From contig NC_082603.1 in assembly GCF_030936135.1 (NCBI RefSeq), forward strand, positions 28,548,880 to 28,612,879: a DNA stretch of 64,000 nt. The letters run 5' to 3'. Position 1 is the stretch's first letter, and each line of letters starts with the position of its first letter. A model generated the notes under the pieces. That model did not search any database and had not been told where the DNA came from. It saw only the letters and a list, made by a program, of their open reading frames with translations. The translations under genes and the position numbers were made by a program. This document shows, piece after piece, positions 12,847 through 24,046 of the stretch. This DNA comes from Gavia stellata (lineage: Eukaryota > Chordata > Aves > Gaviiformes > Gaviidae).

Positions 12847-15800
12847 ACTTTTACTGCACAAGCTACTATTTCTACAGAGGCTACAAGACAACATACCCTT
12901 TTAACCTTCCTAAAGCAATTCCTTGACTAATGCCCTATTAACTTTTCCTTTTGGGTTAGAAGGCATAAGTACATCTAAATACCTCATACTTCTTCAGATA
13001 TACATATCCAAACTGATTTACTCTAGAAGGTATGGCATAGGTGTCTCAGTCAAAGCTGACAGTGGAAAAGTCTTGTTCTTATATGTAAACATGTCAAAAT
13101 AAAATGATCAGTGAAGATGTCACACTGAGTCCCCACAAAAGGCTTGCTGGTACTGCAAAGAGCACTTTGCCTAAACGCTCCTATTGAGCAGACAACAGGC
13201 AGCCTAAAGATAAGTAGGAACAAAAAAATACATAAGGTGTTTAGCCCAAAACCAATCAACTTACTGACTGATCAAGTATGAAAAGATGATGAGAAATCTC
13301 CACCGCTTGGTCCATTCAAAAAAACTAGATCCAGATAGAGATACAATTATCAATCCAAGGTCAATTATAGCTCCCTTCCAAAATCTAGTGAACAACATTG
13401 AACTGAAGACAACACCTGGCAGAAAAATACTGCTCTGAACAATGATTCCTCTCTCCCAGTGTCTTGTATTGTCTTATGAGTTTACAGGAAAAGAAAATAA
13501 GTCAACTTGTGTTGACTTGTATTTGTTTTATATGCAATATTTGTTTCCAATCTTTAACCTAAAAGCATAACTTCAAGCTTTACTTCAAGAATATATGTTT
13601 ATTATATCAATGTGGGCTATCTCCAAGGATATACCTTCTTGTCAGAGGCAAATGGCAATGGAATTTTTTGTATCACTTTAGTGAAACCCAAAATGTTCAA
13701 GAAGGTATGAACAGTTTTTCCTCCTGAAAATACAGTGTCAGATTATGATATCCTAACCAGAAGTGAGCACTATGCCAATCAGTTGGTCTTCATCCTACAA
13801 GAACAGCATAATTAAAATTGATATAATGACAGAATAACTGAAAGAAGTCATGACAAAATAAATTTCTAAATTAAAAATAACTCATGTTGAGGCAAGTTAA
13901 ATGCAAATAAAACATCTGATACATAGCAACCAAAGCAATGGCCCTGGCCCAGGACTATGTAGCCTTCAATGACTAATAAATTTGAAATCTCTGTAAGTTA
14001 ACAACTTTGTGTGCCTCCCTTCTTTAGGACCAACTGATTCTCATCTGGGAAACTGAAAAGGACTCAATAGGTAATAATTATTCCTGATATAACAGAGAAG
14101 TAGGTTTATTTCAGCTTTCTCAAAAGGCCAAGGCTTTATTTATTTTAATTGTCCTAGGTTACATACTCCTCAGTCCTGACTATCACGTTCAAAATGTTCG
14201 CCCACAAAAGACATCTTCTAAAAGTACTAAGTATGAAGTACTATGGAAGTCTTTCAAGAGTGTTGGCAAGATCAAGTAAGAAACATATAAACAGTGCTTT
14301 TTCTGTTTATGAAAATTAGAGCTTTCATGTCAAATTCCTAGCACTTTTAATGTCTTAATATGTTTGCTGCTTGAACAGGGGCTTTCCAGACCTGTATTTA
14401 AAGTGATGTCTATACCATATTTTGGCAGACATGAGCTTATCTGCTGTGATCCCAGCAAGGCCAAAGAAAGCCAGCTATAGCTGTGATGCTGCACCTGAGC
14501 TAATAAGCTACATCATGGACATTATGTCAGGTTCAGCACCGAGGTAATACTGCTGTGCCTTCTAATTTGGATCAGGCTTTTATCTCATTCTTTCTCAGGT
14601 ATTCTCCAAAAGCAATCAGCCTGGTGAGCCTCCACACAGTCCAGCTGTGGTACTACACCATACCCACTATTCAGAGGTATCTCGATTTTTTGATACCTAA
14701 CATGTGACTATGGTAAATTTGTTTTGGATGCACCTGTCCAAAGAAAAAGATATACTTGATTATCACTGGGAAAGTCTAGCATTCAGGAGACCTGAATTCC
14801 ATTCCTGGCTCAACCACCAACAACTTTATGCTGGTAATGAATCCTTATCCGTGGAAATCTAGACTTTCCACCAGGGCTCCACAGAGCACAAAATCCTGTG
14901 GGGAAACAGCAGCAGTTTTGCATAGCACCATCTTTCTCTTCGAGACCCTGTATTTCACAAATGATTGGAAGAGAGGTAATTGCACAGTGCTACAACTGCT
15001 TGGGCTATCGTTATGAGTGTGGTAAGTGAAAACTGGGCAATGTAAGTTCACTGACAATTTCCATTCTGTGCATTACACACCATAATTCATGCATCTTTCT
15101 TCGGGTTGAACTGCTATGTTTCTTGGCTCTTGAATAAGTGTAATTTAAAGATACGGGTTTACCCTTGCTTCCCATTTACTTTTTGTTTAGAGGCAAGCAT
15201 GTTTTCTGTCAGTGGATTTAAGTTAACAGTAGTTTCAGGCACAGTTAATTTCTTCACTTTGGAGTTAAAATCTTCTTGACTACTATATATTTAAAATAAT
15301 CCAGAGATTTTAGCACTACTTCTGGAGTAATTTGTTCCCCAAGGTTGCTGAAATCAATTACACTATTAATTACTGCCATAATTATAATTACTCATTGAAA
15401 CAACTCCTTTAACTTTAGTTGAGAATAGCATCTTTCCCCCTACTTTCCAAAACAGATCATTGCAAAAAGTAATATTTTAAGCCACTGAAAACTTCTTCCA
15501 CCCAAGCATTGCCCACTTACATTGCTGAATTTACTCTTTAGTTAAGAAACACTTTAACATAACCTAGTATTTCATGTCAAATAATTAGATCATTACACTG
15601 TTTTATTTTATGCACAAAGTATAAGTACTCTATAGCAAAAGATTTAAATATTGTTTCTGAATTCCTGTTTTCTAACATAAAAATGTCAGCAAAGCAAACT
15701 TGATCTATTAACTCTCTTGCATCAGCAACGTAACAACAGGAATTTAACTATAGAGAACACTAATAACTAATACACCATATTCAGCAGTCTTTTCGCTAAG

Positions 15801-17253
15801 CAAATGTTAAGTTGATACAATATTTATAGGAGTATGAAATGTTTACAAAGTATTTCAAATACTCAGAACACAAGCCAAAGTTCTACCTACAAGAAGGCTT
15901 ACATTCAGAAAGCTCTGAGATCAAATTACTGATTATTTGAACTGCTTAGAAATAAAATAACCAGCAGATATACTGGTATTCTGTGTAGTTACAAAACATC
16001 TGTTATTCTGCAGTACTACAGACCTTGGGCATAGGTAAGTAGTACAAAGGCAAGTTTATCTTGCAATCCTATTTTACATGGACAGTTCCCCTGAAATAAT
16101 GCTGTTGCCTTTGGATTTTTATAGGTTGGTTGCAGAATTTTTCATTAATCAAGTGCATCATACTATCTCATCTGCATTATATATGCATGAAAACATGACA
16201 GTCACTTGACAGGTGTTACCCAGCTCTGAAGTTCACTGTAATCGCACAGTAACTTTGCTGCTTATTGCAAATGAAAACACATCAGTAGGCCTGTAATGAA
16301 TCCAGCTGGGCTTTCTTTGGAATGGATTCCTGCTGCTCTGCTCTCGTGATTCACGGGAACTGATGTTCCACTTGCTTTTGTGGAGACTGAAATTCAACAC
16401 ATTTTTCAAGGTGGTTATGAAACAATAAGTAAAAGCAAAATCTTGCCAGTTTTCACTCATGATTGTGAGATCCACTGCTAAGTAAATAGCTCTATGAATT
16501 AGCACGTAAATGAAATACAGTTAGATAGCTTATTTAATAATAATAATTTAAGACTACTGTCTTATCCCACCCCCTTTTATATGCTTGATTTTTGCCACAA
16601 TGAATCTACAAAATCAGCTAGTTAACAATACTGAGAGAACAGGGACACAAATGCATGTTAGAAAACATATGTATCAGACTCTAGTCTCTAACCCTTAAAA
16701 TATTACTTACCCTAAAATAGAACCAATCATGAAAACACTTTACTATACACATATATACATCAAACTCAATGCCAAACATTTGCAAGATCAGGGCCCTAGA
16801 TTTAATACTAATGTCCACATCTCTGAATTTGCATAGCCTGTGACAAAATTAAATTGAAGCCATTATTATTGTTTTGGTAGAGCAGAGTTTTCCAAACCAT
16901 TCCAACACACAAATGATAAAATTACTTTAAAAAAAACATATTTAAAAATCTAAGGTTACAAAATATAGCACGTCTTCAAGAACAGGCTTAGCCTCTGTGG
17001 CAATGCCAAGAAAATGAGGAGTTGTGGGGACAATGTGACAGGGAAGCTGGGATATGGGACACATAGATGTGTACCCATAACCAACTCTCTCTTGTAAATC
17101 GGTTTACCTCTGTTGTAGATTAATTGCAGACACAGCTTGAGCCTGGAAGAACTTATTATCTCAGGTACAATGGAATCTAAACATGGCAATTCTGCATCAA
17201 GGCTCTGCATGCCAACTACTTTTGGGGATTACTTGAGAAATCTGAGCTGGTTT

Positions 17254-17500
17254 CTATAGAATCACATAGTTCTGGAAAAGGGCACCACAATCAATCCTCC
17301 AGAAACAGGAATGATATAGCACGATGCATACACCTAGGCGGGTCTGCCGGAGCCAGTCTGCATCCAGCAGCACCACTGCTGAGCAGAGGCAGTACTGCTG
17401 GATCTGAGTGACGTTAGCAGCAAATATCTGTACCCAACTCCTCTTCACGTCCTGTAGCACCTCATTTATCCGGAGGTTGGTGCCTTCTGTTATCAGGGTA
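17254..17500 (-). mobile_element. Possible old retroelement with CR1-like 3' tail
   Basis: The low-coordinate edge (17254-17290) reads on the minus strand as a CR1-type terminus: a CCCTTTTCCAGAACTATG block followed by TGATTCTATAG. Upstream on the minus strand is about 200 bp that is GC-richer than the surrounding intron and contains several CpGs. One frame (17460-17254, 68 codons from its first ATG) is open through it, including DVKRSWVQIFAANVTQIQQ. I do not recognise that peptide. The tail suggests a CR1 subfamily or a CR1-tailed SINE; a decayed gene copy is the alternative. Confidence 0.4.
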
Positions 17501-19162
17501 TCCTAGCTCTTTATTTAGGAAAAAAAAAAGTAAAGATGACTGTACAGTCATTTCATTCTATTGCTTTTGTCCCTAAACAGGTGTTGCTGGAGGAAAGAGG
17601 AACAGGAGGAAGGAAAATCTCTGAGTGTAGACAGGTTGTCCATTTCTTTTGTGAAAGATAACAGCTATTGTTACTAGGTGTCCTATTTGGAGAGCAGGGT
17701 TGTGCTGCAGATCTAAGTTTCCCAGTCCTGTTAGTGGCTCCATGTGGAGATCAAGCCAGTTACATTTTAACACAGGAAGCTGACTTTAAAAACTATTTTA
17801 ATGAGCATTATACCTATAAAGCTCAACTTCAAAAAATAGAAATGCTATGTAGGCCATATAAATGCATTCTGAGGTTGATCTGGTTTTCTGCATGAGACTT
17901 CTGGCTACTAAATACAGTGACAGCAACACTAAAGAAAAATGCAGAAACTTCTGTTTTACAAATTTCAGTATAAAACCTATTAAAATTCTCAATATGTCTC
18001 ATTTTACTTTTTACAAATTCAAAAACCTCCTCTCACAAGCGCTAATAATTAATAAGGTGCTTTGAACTTCACTGAAAGAAAAAACGTTGGGAGGCTTGAG
18101 GTAAGTAACTTTCAAAAGCTTTGATTATTTGTCAAAGAAAAAACTGTTTGAAATATGGGTAGGAAATGGTAAACCATTAAGAAGTGGCAACTGGAATACC
18201 CAACACATTCCTGTTTCTTTCTTTTTCTGAAATTATATCTTCTGGCTGTATAAAGCCTTCATTAGTATTTCTCAGGTCTCCTTATATGACAAATTATGTA
18301 ATAGAAATATGATCAAAGCTATAAGTACCAAAAATATATTAGCAGCTCTTCTTCAGTGAATTCTTCTAGTGGGGATTGTTTCCACTAGATAATTGAAGAA
18401 GTTGGAAATTAGTTGAATATCAGTCTACTGGCAACAGAGTATGATAATTATTATAATATTTTTCTGTAACGACTATAGTTCATTTCTATATATCACTTCA
18501 ATGAATACTTCAACTTAAGCAGTAAAAACTGAAGTAGTTAATGGTCTTACAGAGTGCTTCAAATTTACTAACAAACCTTTCTCTAACATCCCCTGGACTT
18601 CAAACTGCTTAAGCTAAAATGTACCAATGCTATCAGTAAGTTCTGGCAAATGTGTTTATTGAACAAAACACATTTTAGATTTGTTTACAAATACATCCTG
18701 CAGCATTTTATAAACAACTGTAAATAGCTCTTTATGGTGTGTGAACATCTGCAAGTCTGGGCCCAGTACCCTTACAGTTTTCCACTGACTTTTGAAATCT
18801 CTTCATGTTGACAGGAGGATATAATGGGCAGATCCCTTTCAGCATGAAGACTGCAATGTCTTTTCCCAAACACTGGAACTCAGCTATGTTTACAGGCTAG
18901 TAGTGTATATTAGGAAATAAGCTGTATTGTTTATACTGACTTGAAAATTCAGAAATAATTTAAGAAAGGACAATTCCATTGAAGAAATTAAATTTGCCTG
19001 GAAGACCAGAAGTACCACGGATGTACAGTGTTATTTTAAAGACCAAGATAAAATAATATTGTTAAAGTAACTAGCTGATTCCTCCTATTTTGAAATTCTT
19101 CATGATAAAAAGGGTGAATGAGAAGTTCCAGTTATCAAAAAGGCCTATATTTAAAGACAAAT

Positions 19163-19256
19163 AAATTAGGTTATCTTATTTAGTTTGGCTTTTCATTTAA
19201 TAATTAAAGTAAATTAGGTTGTCTTATTTAGTTTGGCTTTTCATTTACTAATTAAA
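19163..19256. repeat. 46-48 bp direct tandem duplication
   Basis: Two adjacent copies (19163-19210 and 19211-19256) share the sequence from AAATTAGGTT through TTTAGTTTGGCTTTTCATTTA to TAATTAAA. They differ at two bases, and a two-base GT joins them. The unit is AT-rich and includes the homeodomain-type core TAATTA. The near-identity indicates a recent local duplication within AGBL4 intron 1. Confidence 0.95.
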
Positions 19257-21769
19257 CCCACCTAAAAGAAAGCAGTATGTTCCTGATACTAGAATGTGTT
19301 CATACCATATGTGATTAAATATTTTTAAAAGAATAACTATTCTTTTTTGAAAGAATAATCAAAAGCTATCTTTCAAAATAGTCCAGCTCAGCACTATCAT
19401 ATTAAAATCAATTAGAAAACATGGCAGAATTTACACAGCTATTCTATCGGGCCCTCCACATGCAGATCTCTGAAATATGATCTCAGCACCAAGTATTTTA
19501 GAAATGTTAATTACTCCCCAAACTTTTGAGTGAGGGTTCAGCATTCAGCAGTGGTTTGAAGCTCTCCTCCCTGAAGCCAGGTCAGCCCAGCTGTGAATGC
19601 TTTCAAAAATTCTAACCATTCTTAATATGAAATGTGACTTAACACTGCTCTGCAAGGTATCTATCATGACATGTAAATAAACATGAAAAACTACACATTC
19701 AGCTGGGAAATCTGTTTGTTCCGATAACAAGGATCTTTGGTCTAAAGACATGTATTTATATCCTGTCCAGTACTGTGAGTAAATGCCTTTTTTTGCTTTC
19801 ACTATGATTTCAGTGACGATGACTCAATGAAATATCAGAAATACTAATACCCACAAAACGACTAGCAACTGTGGAATAACACATATTAGAACTGTCAATC
19901 CAGGCTAATATTCAGCTGCCTCAGATAGAAAACTATTACAGAACTCAGAGATAACCTACACCCTTTGATCATTCAGGCCTCTGGAAGAAAGTCTTCTGAA
20001 GGCAATACAGATGCCTAGAAGAATAAGAGTAACCTGGGGAGAGTGAGATAACTAGTGAAATTTTAGCTGGATCCATGTCTGAAAAGTTAAATACTTTCAT
20101 CTGGTTCATGGATCAAAAAATTAGCAAATACAGGTATTCTGTACTCACCTTGAGCTACTCCTAAACCTTCCTCAGAGAAGTTAGTAAGGTCGTCTTTGCT
20201 ACAGAATTGGAAAGAATTCGAAGAAACTTAACTAAACTGGCCGTCTTGCTATATCTCGTTATCTTCCAAAGGTTTGAGACATCAAGGTCAGCTGAGCAGA
20301 ACAACTGGAAGTCAAAACAAGAAGCTCCTGAAAGTAACCAAGATTAAGACTTAATCACCTTCATTCTCCTGCAGACTTAATTTGTGAAGATTTAAGTTGC
20401 TTTTCATTTGGATTCCCAGCTTGAGACATGAAGGCTTCAGCCTGGAAACCCAAACAGGGAAGCATACAAACTTACGGTTTATTGCAGAAAGCTGATTTGA
20501 GCGCTTCCAAGAAACCAGCTAGGACTAAGGAGCCAACTGCAATGGGAAAAAGATTGACTAATCTAGGGTAAAGCGAGTTGATTTGCAGCACTCTAACCAA
20601 ACATCAGAACACAGAAACTATTTTAATGGATTAGACCAGATGTCTGCCTAGTCCAGAGAGGATAGCACCAGAATATGAACTCTGCCGTAGACAGATGTGA
20701 GATAATCTACCTTCCATGTTAACTCTCAATCTCATTTGAAACACAGATTGGCTTAAACCATGATATAGAAAATAATGCTGAGCCTAACAGTATAATAAAA
20801 GCTGATGGTAGTCCCTCTTCTGAAGTACTTTGTGCAATTCTGTGTGTCCTAATCCCCCTCCCCAATGAAAAAAAAAGGTTAAAAATTTGCAAAAACTACT
20901 ACAGAAACAAAAATCTTCTACATGAAAAAGGAATGGAAATATGAAAAGATTTGTATAGACGGAAATAATAAGTATAAATACCAGTGTAAGAAAAATTAAC
21001 AGATTTACTGTCCTATAACAGAAGAATAAGGAGATACTAATAAAACTGAAATGAAAGAATTCTTACATTATAAAAAGGTATGTTTTCCAGAAAGTGTAAT
21101 TAATATACAAAACCTCTTGACACAGTATATTTTCAAAGCTAGGAGTTTCGAGGGGTTGTAAGCATCTTAGATGTATATAATTCAGTATCAGATAATATTT
21201 AGGAAGAAACTTAATTTTAGAATCACCTTTCTGTAACTGCACATTATATTTTTTCTGACATCTTTCCCTGACACTGACTCTTGTCAAACACAGGTTACTG
21301 AATTAAACCAGTAAAGAATGGTCCATAACAGTAATCTATGTTGCTATAAAGCATGGATAAGTAACATTTAATTTCTCTGTAACTCAGTTTTCTCATTTGA
21401 AAATTACAAATAACAGTCTGTTTCAAGATGGGAAGATAAGACTTAGTTATTACTTGTGTTTTCTGATCCAGGAAGAAAAATGTGATGTTGCTGTAAAAAC
21501 AAAACAGCAAGTATAATATAGTCATGCTGGCTATATCAATTTATATGGTTTGAACAATGTTCAGTCCTTCTGTAATGGCTTTATTCTCCTTGCTTCCAAA
21601 CATAAAAATTGAAATTTGTGCAAAATGCAGGTTTCAGAGCTAGATTCCTGTATCTCCTAAAGACTGGTCCAGATCTGACATATCATGAAGACATACTAAG
21701 CAGTCAGGATGCACCAAGAACAGGAATATTCCCCAATTATGTTATGTGCACATCAACAGTGTCAGTGTC

Positions 21770-21853
21770 ACCTGGCACTAGGGGACAAACAGGTTCTTTA
21801 GGAGATCTGCCAAGGATCCCTAAAAGAACCTGTCTGTCCCCTTAGTGTCAGGT
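21770..21853. repeat. 84-nt near-perfect inverted repeat (hairpin)
   Basis: The left arm from 21770 (ACCTGGCACTAGGGGACAAA...) pairs with the right arm ending at 21853 (...CTGTCCCCTTAGTGTCAGGT). By hand I pair about 35 positions, with one G-U wobble (which assigns strand-specific stability), one A-C mismatch, three single-base bulges and a 7-nt loop (TGCCAAG). Three more pairs form just outside the arms after one mismatch. The size and architecture are those of a microRNA precursor, but a small palindromic transposon (MITE) would look the same. It sits in AGBL4 intron 1. No target-site duplication was obvious. Confidence 0.9.
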
Positions 21854-23060
21854 TACAGTCAGAAACCAAAGTGTAGGGGAGAAAAAGGCAAAAAAAACCA
21901 AATCACCCCACCTTTTTTTTCCACAGCCTACTTTCCATGTCCTTTCTTAAAAATGGGCCAAGATCACAAGTTTGCTTCCTCAGCCCCACTGATCTCTGAA
22001 AGTTTTGGGTCTTTTTCCTATCTTTGTGGTTCTTTGCATTTTTAATTCCTCATCTGGTTTCTCCAAAAAAGAAGGACCCACAAATTAAGACTTGCAAAAT
22101 GGCCAGACAGGCATTGCAAAACTTAAGCGGACATGTATCAGGAAAAACATGTATATGCAACTAAATATGAAACAAGCTGAAACACAACATTTATCTGAAA
22201 AATACTGATTAGTTAGCTGCAATGGTTAGATGTGGAAAAAGTTCTCAACAAGGTTAAAAACAAAAAGCAATTACTGTAAGGCTGCAGATTTAAATAATAT
22301 AGCAGAGAACACAATATAAGAGTAAGTTTATGTGCTAATCTGGAAATAGTAGGAAAGTTACATTATATGTTGAAGAAAGTTACTGACAACGGCACAGGCA
22401 TAGGTAGATGAAGTAGATAGGAAAGCTGACAAAGTCAAGTGGCCACTGGAGATTTGTTTCCTGTTTCACAGTGCAGTCAGAGCTGATCAGCTGTTTGGTA
22501 GTGTTGCACAACACAGTGGATGAAAATAATGACCTGCCTCATGGACAAGTTTAATGTATAATAAACTTTACAGTGTGGTTTCAGGGGTTCATAAACAGCA
22601 TGGCTGAACACAGGGAATTCAAGAACCTTATGGCGAATCCATTCAGATGTAGCCTTTGTAGTATTGTTTCCCAGAGCACAACGGCATTTCACGTATTTAT
22701 CACTTTTTTTCACCTTAAGTGGCCCAAAAATCCAAAATCAGTTCTATGGATAATGCATCTTCATTTGGAGCCACTTCTGAGGCTGAAAAGCACATGCACA
22801 GCAGCTAACACAGCAGGCTAGGAAAATGAACTTTCGGTCCGGGATCCCAGATAACTTATGTATGATGCTGTGGGATATTAAATATTCAGAAAAACTGTCA
22901 CCACGTTAATATCTCTAATTTTCATAACTTATTTTGGGTGCTTTGGTTTTCACATGGGTTGGAAAACTGTGGTTTGTTACAACAGGAAAGATCCCTGTAC
23001 CTAGAGGATCCCTATCATTCCTGAGGAAACACAAAACTTCAGTTTCACCGACAAACTTAC

Positions 23061-23094
23061 CTTGACACACAGTTAAAGCCATTGTTAATACATG
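23061..23094 (-). other. AGBL4: Candidate alternative or poison exon of AGBL4
   Basis: On the minus strand a pyrimidine-rich tract ending TTTTTCCTATTCAG is followed by 34 bases and then the consensus donor CAAG/GTAAGT. Within the exon, an ATG at 23082 in a favourable context (A at -3, G at +4) encodes MALTVCQ and leaves one base. Joined to exon 2, that gives an in-frame alternative N-terminus continuing into GSAIGSDD. If the exon is instead included after the normal exon 1, the frame shifts and meets a stop at the first codon of exon 2. It lies about 800 bp inside intron 1, near the promoter. There is no transcript evidence; the splice sites and the frame match are the whole case. Confidence 0.35.
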
Positions 23095-23891
23095 CTGAAT
23101 AGGAAAAATAACATTTGGCACCTTCCTTTAAAGAGTCCCTCACAGAATAACCTATGTGAGATGTCAGGTGTACGGCATGCTGCCCCTCGGCAGCCGCCAG
23201 GTACTTCACACCTCCCGGGACAGGTCAAGCAGCACCTGCAGGTCAACCCCCAAGCTAACAGCCCTGTGATGCAGTTTCAATTCCAACCCTGTGTCTTCAC
23301 GTATTGCTTCTTCATTCTAAGTAAAGCAGGTCGTGGTTTCTTGTGTGAGGGGAACTCCTGTGCCACCAGCGTTTTGCTCTGCCCTTCACCACCGCCACCT
23401 TTGCCCCCTGTGCAGGGAGGACGGCGCACAGTGCAGGCTGCCCCACCATCAGCTGCTTTCTCTGCACAACCGGGGCTCTCCCCCACGTTCTGTTTGCTGG
23501 GTGAGCAGGGCTCTCCCTCGCCCTGTCACCTTCCTCCCCACAGCGGGGCAATCCCCCTTCAGACAGGGCTGGAGTGCCTGGGGGCTCTTCCCCCTCTCCC
23601 CGCCTGAAGGGGCACTCCCCACGACCACCTCTCCCCCGAGAAGATGCTCCTCATCCCTCAAGGGAAGGTGCCTTGCCCTCCTCCCCAGCTCCCCGGGCAG
23701 GGGCCCCTGCCCCGGCCCCTTCTCTACCTCAGTGCCCTCGGCCAGGAGGCGCTTCCCTCCCTTTCCCCTGAGCGAAGGGCTCCGTCTCCTGCACTCCGCT
23801 GCGAGGCAGGCCCCCTCTACTGCCAGAAGCCCCTGGAGAAGGGGGGCTTTTCCCCTCTCCCCCCGCCCAGGCGACTGCGGCCGGCACTGAC

Positions 23892-23922
23892 CCGTCTCTG
23901 CCGTCCTGCTCCTCTCCGCCAT
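23892..23922 (-). CDS. AGBL4: AGBL4 coding exon 1 (start codon exon)
   Basis: The minus strand reads ATG at 23922 followed by codons for MAERSRTAET, and the exon ends one base into a glycine codon at 23892. The next bases, GTCAGT, serve as the donor; the C at +3 is unusual, but positions +4 to +6 fit. The splice to exon 2 at 7590 is in phase and yields MAERSRTAETGSAIGSDD..., close in length and character to mammalian AGBL4, which also begins MAE and reaches NVSKY after about 25 residues. A second in-frame ATG four codons upstream (23934) would add MTTN, but it lies at the edge of a G-tract. The start codon overlaps a YY1-type word (AATATGGCGG, 23926-23917). The identification rests on phase, position in the CpG island and N-terminal likeness, not on a long match. 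Confidence 0.87.
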
Positions 23923-23934
23923 ATTTGTTGTCAT

Positions 23935-23950
23935 CCCCCCCACCCCCCCC
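23935..23950 (-). promoter_or_regulatory. G-tract (G8-T-G7) in AGBL4 5' leader or core promoter
   Basis: On the sense (minus) strand eight Gs, one T and seven Gs end directly at the upstream ATG (23934), 12 bases before the AGBL4 start codon. If transcribed, the run could fold into a G-quadruplex in the 5' untranslated region. The transcription start is unknown, so it may instead be promoter DNA. Confidence 0.7.
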
Positions 23951-23973
23951 ACGAAGCGAGACGCTGCCTGGGC

Positions 23974-23987
23974 GTCGCCATGGCAAC
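23974..23987. promoter_or_regulatory. X-box (RFX transcription factor site)
   Basis: GTCGCCATGGCAAC matches the RFX X-box, an imperfect inverted repeat of GTNRCC and GGYAAC half-sites with a 2-bp spacer. One position departs from the perfect palindrome GTTGCCATGGCAAC. It is 52 bp upstream of the AGBL4 start codon. RFX factors drive ciliary genes through such sites close to the start, which fits a tubulin-deglutamylating enzyme. A CGTCA word (CRE half-site) follows at 23991-23995. Confidence 0.85.
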
Positions 23988-24032
23988 ACACGTCACCGCC
24001 AGGGGAGTCCCGCGCTCCCCGCCCGCCCGCAG

Positions 24033-24046
24033 GCCGCCATGGCGGC
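24033..24046. promoter_or_regulatory. Palindromic YY1-type site
   Basis: GCCGCCATGGCGGC is a perfect 14-bp palindrome in which each strand carries the YY1 core GCCGCCAT. On the plus strand the ATG has an ideal Kozak context, but the frame closes after 13 codons without a splice donor, so I read it as a promoter element rather than a start codon. Confidence 0.6.

Larger units (their letters stand above)
7591..23891 (-). other. AGBL4 intron 1
   Basis: This 16.3-kb intron is bounded by the exon 1 donor (GTCAGT, minus strand, 23891-23886) and the exon 2 acceptor (TGCAACAG, 7598-7591). Most of it is AT-rich DNA without recognisable content. Exceptions are listed separately: a CR1-like tail at 17254-17500, a tandem duplication at 19163, a hairpin at 21770, a candidate exon at 23061 and the CpG island edge. 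Other open frames inside it, such as 87 codons at 7997-7734 and 90 codons at 16505-16233 on the minus strand, match nothing I know and lie in ordinary intronic composition. Confidence 0.85.
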
